Below, in pieces: positions 1-6,597 of a stretch of 13,870 nucleotides of DNA. Both the position numbers and the translations under genes were made by a program. Positions within the stretch are counted from its first letter, which is position 1. Every line of letters begins with the position of its first letter. Under the pieces are notes generated by a model. It was not told the DNA's origin. It saw nothing but the letters and a program-made list of their open reading frames with translations, and did not search any database. This DNA is from Alistipes sp. UBA928 (GTDB lineage: Bacteria > Bacteroidota > Bacteroidia > Bacteroidales > Rikenellaceae), in NCBI GenBank assembly GCA_002293665.1, contig DBDQ01000136.1:19801-33670 (forward strand). The letters run 5' to 3'.

Positions 1-2590
1 CGAGATCGAGACCCCGCCATTCGAGACCGAAGTCGAGCCCGAGCAGCAGCCACGGGATGGGACTACCCAGATAGGTCTTGTCGCTCTCGTCGACGACACT
101 GTCGCCCGTCCGGTCTTGGTACTTGAAGAATCCGGCATCCTTGATCTGCTGTGCGACAGGGTCTCTGAGGGCGTCGCCCTCGGTGGCGTACACTCCGTCT
201 ATCTTGTAGCCCCAAAACGCGCCTATCGGATAACCGGGCTGTGTGCGGGTCGCGTAGTTGCCCCTGACGAGCGCTCCGGGAATGTAGTCGCGCTGGCCGG
301 CGAGATTGACGACCCTGTTCCTGATCGTCGTGGCATTGAGACCGATGTTGTAGAGGAAGTCGCCACCCACGTTGTCGTTCCAGCGCACCGACAGTTCAAA
401 ACCGCTGTTGCGCACCCTGCCGTAGTTGCCCAACAGTTCGGTGGTGCCACCTCCCGCGGCGATGGGGGCCATGAAAACCACATTGCTCGTGGTGCGGTTG
501 TAGTAGTCGAGTTCGCCGTTCAGCCTGCCGCGCAGGGTGCTGAAATCGACCCCGGCGTCCCATTCGTCGACCACCTCCCAGCGCAGATGGTTGCGGTAGA
601 CGGTCTGTGCGCCCTGCCCGTCGTAGAGCTTGTCATCGCCGAACACGGCCGAGCTTCCGTAACCGGTACTGCCCAGCACTACCGTCGAGTTGGCGGGTAC
701 GTTGTCGTTTCCGAGCCGCCCCCAGCTAACGCGCATTTTAAGGAAGTCGAAAGCCTTGCTGCCGCGCATGAACCCCTCTTCGGAGATAACCCAACCCAGC
801 CCCACCGAGGGGAAGTATCCCCAATGGTCGTTGTACTTGGAACTGCCGTCGGCGCGGAAGGTGACAGTCGCCAGATAGCGGCTGTCGTAGCCGTAGGTGC
901 CGCGCGCAAAGAACGACAGCCCGCGGTAAAGGAACGGTTCGGGCGAGTTGTCGTCGACGTTGCGGTTGGCCGCCGAGCCGTTCTTGATGTAGAGCGAATA
1001 GTCGCCGTAATTGGGAACGTTGAGCGCCGAGCCTGTCAGTCCGTCGGTACGTTCGATTCGGGTCGACTGCCCCAGCATTGCGCTGAAAGAGTGTACCCCT
1101 GCGCGGTCGGAGTATGTCAGCACGTTGTCTACGATCTGTTTCCTGCGGATGGCGTAGGTTTTTTCGAGGCTCGACGAGGCCAGCCCCTGCGAGCCGCCCA
1201 CCATGTATTCGGGCTGATACCTGCGCGTCTTCCACGAGCCGTAATCGAGGTTGTAGGATGTTTTGAATTTGAGCTTATTCTGCCACAGGTTGACGTCGAG
1301 GAATGTCGAGAATACAAGGTTAAGCCCCTCTTCGAGGTTGTCGTTGTAGTAGGCTCTCGCGTAAGGGTTGCCATAGGAGTTGCCGAATCCGTGCTGCTGC
1401 GCCGAGCCGAATTTCACTGGATAGGCCACCACATTGCCCTCGTCGTAGACGGGATAGACAGGAGGATTGACGAAAGCCTGGAAGAAGGCGTCGTTGTCGG
1501 GAAGCTGTTTGTTGTAGTCCGATACGATGACATTAGTGCCGAGTTTCAGCCAGCTCGATACCTCCTGGTCGAGGCGGGCGCGAATGTTTATCCTCTCGTA
1601 GTCATTTTTGGCCTTCATGATGCCCTGCTGGTGGAAGTAGTTCCCCCCGACCGAGTAGTTGGTCTTGTCGGTCGCACCCGAAACGTCGGCCGAATGGCTG
1701 TGGGTCATCGCGGGGCGCAACAGGGTTGCGTACCAGTCGGTGCTGGCGGGAAACGACGAGGCATTTTTCGGCACGTAGCCAGTAGTGTACTGGTTGGCCA
1801 GATTGAGCAGTTCTACGTATTGTGCGGTGTTTGCCAGTTTCATCACGTTGACCGGTACCTGCACACCCACATATCCGTCGTAGGTTATGCTCGTACCCTC
1901 GGTCGTACCGCGTTTGGTGGTGACGAGCACCACGCCGTTGGCCGCCCTCACCCCGTAGATGGCCGAGGCCGAGGCATCTTTGAGAACCGTCAGATCTTCG
2001 ATGTCGGAGTTCGACAGGAAGTCGATGTTGTCGACGAAAACCCCGTCCACCACATAGAGCGGCTTGTTGTAATCGCCTATTGAACCGGTGCCGCGGATCC
2101 TGACCGTCGGTCCCGCGCCGGGAGCGCCGCTGCCGGTAACCTGCACTCCGGCAACCTTACCCTGAAGGGCCGACATGGGATTTGCCGCCACCTGCCTCGA
2201 CAGTTCGGAGCCTTTGACCGTGGTTATGGGAGCGGTCATGTCGCGCACCCTCTGTGTGCCATAGCCCACCACGACCACTTCGTCGAGGCTTTGCGCTTCC
2301 GGAGAGAGCACTATGTTCAGGGGAGTGGTGCGAGAGGTAACGACGACCTCTTCGGTAATGTAGCCCAGATAGCCGACGGTCAGCGTGGAGCCTTCGGTAG
2401 CATTGACGGAGAATCGTCCGCGCTCATCGGTGATGCCGCCCTGCGAGGTTCCTTTCCGCACAACGACTGCGCCCGTAAGGGGAGCTCCGTTCTCGTCGGT
2501 GACCATACCTTCGACGGTGATGTTTTGGGCAAAAAGCAGACCCGGAACCAGCAGCGCGAAGATCAACGTAAGAATGTAGAGTCTTTTCAT
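1..2590 (-). CDS. SusC-like TonB-dependent outer-membrane receptor (second copy), C-terminus beyond window
   Basis: This is the N-terminal 863 residues of a SusC/RagA-family receptor, an outer-membrane beta-barrel that takes up glycans with energy from TonB. I translated it by hand from ATG at 2590; the frame stays open to position 2. Residues 1-21 form a signal peptide ending LLFA|Q. Residues ~24-100 are a carboxypeptidase-regulatory-like domain (GMVTDENGAPL, then a GYLGY motif). The family motif EVVVVGYGTQ is at 104-113, and the plug follows with SASAIYGVRAANGVVLVTTKRG at roughly 207-228. The rest is barrel, including an Asp-rich DRTGDSVVDESDK loop near the visible end. Family members run about 1,000-1,050 residues, so some 150-190 are missing. 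The start is 8 nt after the GH144 stop (AAAACAAG spacer), so it is in the enzyme operon. It differs in sequence from the receptor at the right end and should be followed by its own susD outside the window. The substrate cannot be read from the protein. Confidence 0.95.
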   Translation of the reverse strand, partial: MKRLYILTLIFALLVPGLLFAQNITVEGMVTDENGAPLTGAVVVRKGTSQGGITDERGRFSVNATEGSTLTVGYLGYITEEVVVTSRTTPLNIVLSPEAQSLDEVVVVGYGTQRVRDMTAPITTVKGSELSRQVAANPMSALQGKVAGVQVTGSGAPGAGPTVRIRGTGSIGDYNKPLYVVDGVFVDNIDFLSNSDIEDLTVLKDASASAIYGVRAANGVVLVTTKRGTTEGTSITYDGYVGVQVPVNVMKLANTAQYVELLNLANQYTTGYVPKNASSFPASTDWYATLLRPAMTHSHSADVSGATDKTNYSVGGNYFHQQGIMKAKNDYERINIRARLDQEVSSWLKLGTNVIVSDYNKQLPDNDAFFQAFVNPPVYPVYDEGNVVAYPVKFGSAQQHGFGNSYGNPYARAYYNDNLEEGLNLVFSTFLDVNLWQNKLKFKTSYNLDYGSWKTRRYQPEYMVGGSQGLASSSLEKTYAIRRKQIVDNVLTYSDRAGVHSFSAMLGQSTRIERTDGLTGSALNVPNYGDYSLYIKNGSAANRNVDDNSPEPFLYRGLSFFARGTYGYDSRYLATVTFRADGSSKYNDHWGYFPSVGLGWVISEEGFMRGSKAFDFLKMRVSWGRLGNDNVPANSTVVLGSTGYGSSAVFGDDKLYDGQGAQTVYRNHLRWEVVDEWDAGVDFSTLRGRLNGELDYYNRTTSNVVFMAPIAAGGGTTELLGNYGRVRNSGFELSVRWNDNVGGDFLYNIGLNATTIRNRVVNLAGQRDYIPGALVRGNYATRTQPGYPIGAFWGYKIDGVYATEGDALRDPVAQQIKDAGFFKYQDRTGDSVVDESDKTYLGSPIPWLLLGLDFGLEWRGLDL

Positions 2591-2598
2591 CTTGTTTT

Positions 2599-4176
2599 TC
2601 AATTAAGTACAGTGTAATAAAATCCAAGTCTATCGAGCCCCGTTTTTATTTCGGGGTTGCGCATGAACAGTTCCCAGATCAGTCCCGAACGATAATTCTC
2701 GATCATCACGGCAATGGGCCCCTGGTCTATGGCGAGGCAGCTTCTCACGACCTGCTGCCCCCGGGTCATACCGAGGTTGAATGAGTCGTAAAACCCGTAA
2801 GAGCCGAAAATCAGTCTGCCCAGATCGTAGTAGTAGTGGCGCATCGCCTCCATCGACTCGGCGGGAGTGTAGACTATGGAGGAGAGTGCTGCTGTCGGCG
2901 CGATGGTTCCGTTCTCGGCGGGTGTTCCGGGGTGGTGCGACGAATATCCGGCGACGGGATCGTCGGACGAGGTATAACCCCATGCTCCGGGGCCGAAACC
3001 GTTGCGCAGGTTGGCCCGGTCGAGAGCATAGGCGCGGTGGATCAGCGCATGGTTGCGGTTTTGGGCGAAGTAGTCGACCGCTCCATCCGAAAGCCCTCTC
3101 GGATCGAGACCCAAAAAGGAGTAGTGGGTAAAAAACAGCGGCCCTCCATACTCCATTCCGAGCGCAAGTTCGATGCCGTGGTAGCTTTTTCCGTTCAGGT
3201 AGTAGTCCGATGTCTTGTACGAGGTTTCGTAAACGCGGCGCCCGATGGGGTGGGTAGGGGAGGCCGCCGCGAGGATATATGTTATGATCGTTTCGTCGTG
3301 GCCTTTGATGCGATGGTTCATTTTCCAGCCGTGGTTGGGCGACCAGTGCCAATAGAGCGAGTCGGTTCCGCGAGTGTACCAGTCCCACTCGACTCCCTCC
3401 CACAGGGCAGTTATGCGGTCAGCCACTCCCCGCTCTTCGGTGGTGCCGTCGGCAAAATATTGCCGCGCCGTCAAAAGTCCCTGCACGAGAAAAGCCGTCT
3501 CGACCAGATCACCCCCGTCGTCCAGGGGGCTGAAATTGAAGGGGCGTCCCGTGTCGCCATCGTACCAGTGCGCCCACGCGCCGTGGAAACGCTCGGCACG
3601 CTCCAGAAAACCTACTATGCGCCCTATCTGCCGGCCCGCCTCCTCGCGCGTCAGGTAGCCTCTCTTGCTCCCCGCCACGAGCGCCATCACGCCGAAACCA
3701 GTTCCTCCCGTCGTCACTATGTCGCCGTTGGTGTCGTTCGTCCGTTCGCGCGCCATACCGGTCGCTGGGTGGGCGAATTCGTGAAAATAGCGCGTGGTAT
3801 ATCTCTGAACCATATCCATGAGCGCTTCGTCGTCGGCGCGTCCCGCCCTGACCTTCGTTTCGAACTTTTCGGCGCCTTCGTCGTTCGGGGCCATTCCGAT
3901 AGGAAGAATACGGTAGGCATATTCCGTTCCCTCGGCGGGAATGGCCTCCCAAAAATCGAAGAAACTGTCGCCGCGGGTCTCGCCGACCTTTGTGAAATCA
4001 CCCCCGGCCGATGCACGGAAGAGGGCGTAATCGAACCCTTGGTGGTTCTCCCATCGCACCTCGACGTGGCCGGGATACACCTCGGCCGAAATCTCGCGCG
4101 GAACCACATAATCTGCCTGCGCGAAAACGCCCCCTGTCCCTAAGAGCAATACCGATATTGCAACGATCTTTTTCAT
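2599..4176 (-). CDS. GH144-type endo-beta-1,2-glucanase (glucoamylase-like domain), secreted
   Basis: A 525-residue enzyme likely to cut beta-1,2-glucan internally into sophoro-oligosaccharides. Residues 1-19 are a signal peptide (GVFA|Q) with no lipobox Cys, suggesting a soluble periplasmic protein. Residues ~24-95 look like a fibronectin-III-type domain (EVRWENHQGFDYALFRAS). Residues ~112-515 are the (alpha/alpha)6 domain that databases call glycoamylase (PF10091). It contains TTGGTGFGVMAL (155-166), DDGGDLVETAFLVQGLL (219-235), GHDETI (292-297), FTHYSFLGLDPRG (349-361) and AIDQGP near 482-487. Acidic residues D219, D220, D223, E226, D294 and E295 are the obvious active-site candidates, but which are catalytic is not shown here. 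It starts 8 nt after the GH3 stop with a G-rich TCGGGGGG spacer and ends 8 nt before the second susC. The endo-beta-1,2 specificity is known for characterised GH144 members and is supported by the adjacent GH3. Other PF10091 families (such as GH189 or GH162 relatives) are less likely alternatives. Confidence 0.9.
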   Translation of the reverse strand: MKKIVAISVLLLGTGGVFAQADYVVPREISAEVYPGHVEVRWENHQGFDYALFRASAGGDFTKVGETRGDSFFDFWEAIPAEGTEYAYRILPIGMAPNDEGAEKFETKVRAGRADDEALMDMVQRYTTRYFHEFAHPATGMARERTNDTNGDIVTTGGTGFGVMALVAGSKRGYLTREEAGRQIGRIVGFLERAERFHGAWAHWYDGDTGRPFNFSPLDDGGDLVETAFLVQGLLTARQYFADGTTEERGVADRITALWEGVEWDWYTRGTDSLYWHWSPNHGWKMNHRIKGHDETIITYILAAASPTHPIGRRVYETSYKTSDYYLNGKSYHGIELALGMEYGGPLFFTHYSFLGLDPRGLSDGAVDYFAQNRNHALIHRAYALDRANLRNGFGPGAWGYTSSDDPVAGYSSHHPGTPAENGTIAPTAALSSIVYTPAESMEAMRHYYYDLGRLIFGSYGFYDSFNLGMTRGQQVVRSCLAIDQGPIAVMIENYRSGLIWELFMRNPEIKTGLDRLGFYYTVLN

Positions 4177-4184
4177 CCCCCCGA

Positions 4185-6407
4185 TTATTTAAGTGTAAAG
4201 GCCGCCTGCCGCACGTCGCGCGAATTGCCGCCTATGAATATGTGGTGGTCGCCCGGTTCGACGCCGAGGGTCATGTCACCTCTGTGAAACGCCAACATTC
4301 CGGGCGTGATCTCGAAATTCACCGTGCGGCTCTCCCCCGCTTCGAGCGCAATCTTCTGAAAACCCTTCAACTCCCGCACGGGACGGGTGACGCTCCCCAC
4401 GAGATCGCGAACATACATCTGAACCACCTCCTGGCCCGCCATCCGGCCTGTGTTGGTGATCGTCACGCTCGCCGTGAGGCTGCCCGAAGTATTCAGGACA
4501 TTCGACGAAAGGGTTATGGGCGAATACTCGAAGGTTGTGTAGCTCAACCCATATCCGAACGGGAAGAGTGGCTCGTTGGGCGAGTCGATATACTTCGACT
4601 TGTATTTCGGATCGGACAGGTAGTCCGGCCTGCCGGTATTTTTCGCGTAGTAGAACAGAGGTACCTGCCCCACGTTGAGCGGAAATGTCATCGGCAGTTT
4701 TCCCGACGGGTTGCAGCGTCCGAACAGCACGTCGGCAACCGCCTCTCCACCCATCGTCCCGGGATACCACGCTTCGAGCATGGCGGAGGCGGCTTTCACC
4801 TCGCGCGGCAGGGTCAGCGGGCGGCCGTTCAGCAGCACGACGACAACGGGTTTGCCCGTCGCGGCTATCCGTTCGAGCAATTCGGTCTGCACTCCCGGCA
4901 CGTCGAGCGATGTGCGGCTCGCGGCCTCGCCCGTCCACTCCCAATTCTCGCCTATCACCATCACCACCTTGTCGGCTCCACGTGCCGCGGTGAGTGCCGC
5001 CGCAAAACCGCTCCGGTCGTCTCCCGACATCTTGCACCCCTCGGCGTAGACTACATTGCCGCGAGGTGCCGAGGCAGTGATGCCGTCGAGTATAGAGAGT
5101 ATGAAATCGTGATCGCCGGCCGCTTTCCACGACCCCAGCAGGTCGCGTTTCGAAGCCGCCAGTTCGCCTATCACCGCCAGCCGTTCATTCGCCCTCAGGG
5201 GCAGCACGTCGCCGTCGTTCTTGAGCAGCACCATTGAGCGCACCGCCACATCGCGTGCCGCCTCGAGGTGTTCGGGCGCGTAGACGAGCCGCCTTTCACG
5301 CTCCTCGTCGCAATAGCGATAGGGGTCGTCGAAGAGGCCGAGTGAGAATTTCAAACGCAACACGTTCCTCACCGCCTCATCTATCCGCTCCTCGCTTATA
5401 CGTCCGTTCTCAACGGCGCTTTTCAGATATTTGAAATAGAGTTCGCCCTGCATATCCATATCGACTCCCGCCGTGAAGGCAAGCTCCGCCGCACGGGCGT
5501 CATCCTCGGCGAAACCGTGGTTGACCATCTCGTTGATGGAGGTGTAGTCGCTGACTATCATCCCGCCGAATCCGAGTTCACCACGCAGAAGCTCCTGCAA
5601 AAGATAGTTGCTCCCGCTGGCCGGAACCCCTTCGAAGTCGTTGAACGAAGTCATCACTGTGGCCGCACCGGCATCTATCGCCGCTTTATATGGAGGAAGG
5701 TATGTGTCGAGAAAGGTACGGCGCGACAGCTCGACCGTGTTGTAGTCGCGGCCGCCGAGGGGAGCGCCGTAAGCCGCGAAGTGTTTCACGCAAGCGGCAA
5801 CGGTAAGGGTGTCCGAAATGTCGTCGCCCTGAAATCCGCGCACCCTCGCTTCGGCTACTCGCGCGCCGAGATACGGATCTTCTCCCGCCCCTTCCGACAC
5901 GCGTCCCCAGCGGGGATCGACCGAGATGTCGCACATCGGCGCGAAAGTCCAGTGAAGCCCCGACGACGCGGCCTCAATGGCCGAAACTCTCGCCGAGCGC
6001 TCTATGGCCACCAGATCCCATGAAGCCGCCTCGCCGAGCGAGACGGGAAAGACGGTGCGGTGTCCGTGTATCACATCGTAGCCGAACAGAAGGGGAATAC
6101 CCAGGCGCGACTCCTCGACGGCCGTTCGCTGCAACTCGCGCGTGAAAGCTACGGTGTGTGCGTTGAAGATATTCCCGCAACGGCCGCTGCGTATATCCTC
6201 AAGGTATCCGCCGCGCACCGTGGGGCCCGTCACGTCCCAGTCGCTGGTAAAAAGTACCGTCTGGCCTATCTTTTCGTCGAGCGTCATAATGCGGAGCAGA
6301 GAATCAATCCGGACTTCGAACCGATCGACGGCCTGATTCTTCGTTGTGCACGATGCCGCGGCGCAGGCGAGCGCGAGTACAATAACAAAAGGTGTCGTTC
6401 TCTTCAT
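4185..6407 (-). CDS. bglX: GH3 beta-glucosidase lipoprotein, likely acting on sophoro-oligosaccharides
   Basis: A 740-residue retaining glycoside hydrolase family 3 enzyme of the BglX type that removes glucose from the non-reducing end of beta-glucosides. The N-terminus has a lipoprotein-type signal with Cys at 15 and 20 (AASC fits a lipobox best). No acidic surface-export signal follows, so a periplasmic inner-leaflet location is likely. The TIM-barrel domain (~30-360) contains LLFGYDVIHGHRTVFP (106-121), APMCDISVDPRWGR (156-169), KHF (208-210) and the nucleophile motif GGMIVSDY with D287. The alpha/beta sandwich (~385-590) contains WTGEAASR, with E494 the expected acid/base. A fibronectin-III-like C-terminal domain covers ~635-720. 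Both catalytic positions are present, so the enzyme should be active. It is the first gene of the GH3-GH144-susC operon. GH3 specificity cannot be told from motifs alone; beta-1,2 preference is inferred from the GH144 neighbour and the BT_3567 precedent. The symbol reflects family resemblance only. Confidence 0.95.
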   Translation of the reverse strand: MKRTTPFVIVLALACAAASCTTKNQAVDRFEVRIDSLLRIMTLDEKIGQTVLFTSDWDVTGPTVRGGYLEDIRSGRCGNIFNAHTVAFTRELQRTAVEESRLGIPLLFGYDVIHGHRTVFPVSLGEAASWDLVAIERSARVSAIEAASSGLHWTFAPMCDISVDPRWGRVSEGAGEDPYLGARVAEARVRGFQGDDISDTLTVAACVKHFAAYGAPLGGRDYNTVELSRRTFLDTYLPPYKAAIDAGAATVMTSFNDFEGVPASGSNYLLQELLRGELGFGGMIVSDYTSINEMVNHGFAEDDARAAELAFTAGVDMDMQGELYFKYLKSAVENGRISEERIDEAVRNVLRLKFSLGLFDDPYRYCDEERERRLVYAPEHLEAARDVAVRSMVLLKNDGDVLPLRANERLAVIGELAASKRDLLGSWKAAGDHDFILSILDGITASAPRGNVVYAEGCKMSGDDRSGFAAALTAARGADKVVMVIGENWEWTGEAASRTSLDVPGVQTELLERIAATGKPVVVVLLNGRPLTLPREVKAASAMLEAWYPGTMGGEAVADVLFGRCNPSGKLPMTFPLNVGQVPLFYYAKNTGRPDYLSDPKYKSKYIDSPNEPLFPFGYGLSYTTFEYSPITLSSNVLNTSGSLTASVTITNTGRMAGQEVVQMYVRDLVGSVTRPVRELKGFQKIALEAGESRTVNFEITPGMLAFHRGDMTLGVEPGDHHIFIGGNSRDVRQAAFTLK

Positions 6408-6453
6408 AATTTTAAGGTTGCAATTTTATAGCCGCTGTTTCCGAACGGCAGTG

Positions 6454-6461
6454 TAAAGTTA
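6454..6461 (-). promoter_or_regulatory. Possible Bacteroidetes -7 box for the GH3 operon
   Basis: On the minus strand TAACTTTA matches five of the six fixed positions of the Bacteroidetes -7 consensus TAnnTTTG, and lies 46 nt upstream of the GH3 ATG. I find no clear -33 TTTG at 19-21 nt upstream (closest is GTTC at 20 nt). A second partial match, TAAAATTG, sits closer to the start but would leave almost no leader. A promoter somewhere in 6408-6597 is expected because a 190-nt gap separates the regulator from the operon; this exact box is uncertain. Confidence 0.35.
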
Positions 6462-6513
6462 AGTAACCCTGAACGAAATCGGAACATTTGTGCCCCCTAT
6501 TAGAATCCTACAA

Positions 6514-6540
6514 CAAAAACAGGGCACCGAAACGACACCC
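6514..6540 (-). terminator. Weak intrinsic terminator candidate after the regulator gene
   Basis: Read on the minus strand, GGGTGTC (6540-6534) can pair with GGTGCCC (6528-6522) around a 5-nt loop, followed by TGTTTTTG. The seven-pair stem includes three consecutive G-U wobbles, so it is weak. It begins 57 nt past the regulator stop codon. The same GTGCCC arm can also pair perfectly with GGGCAC at 6495-6490 further downstream, so the true structure is uncertain. Confidence 0.3.
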
Positions 6541-6597
6541 TATTCTGCCACTATATAAACCCCTTATCTCCTTATTATCTGCAATTTACAGCCGCCG

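Noticed and set aside
116..2083. Long plus-strand open frame of 655 codons
   Set aside because: It is antisense to the intact minus-strand SusC frame (1-2590), has no family motif, signal peptide or plausible start, and arises from GC-rich codon use that keeps the opposite frame open.
2836..5237. Overlapping plus-strand open frames (2836-4143 and 4011-5237) opposite the GH144 and GH3 genes
   Set aside because: Both mirror recognised enzymes with intact catalytic motifs on the minus strand, and neither resembles a known protein.
6579..6591. Near-palindrome CTGCAATTTACAG after the regulator stop
   Set aside because: Thirteen bases with a mismatched pair in an AT-rich gap is within chance, and it is too short and lacks a T-run to be a terminator.
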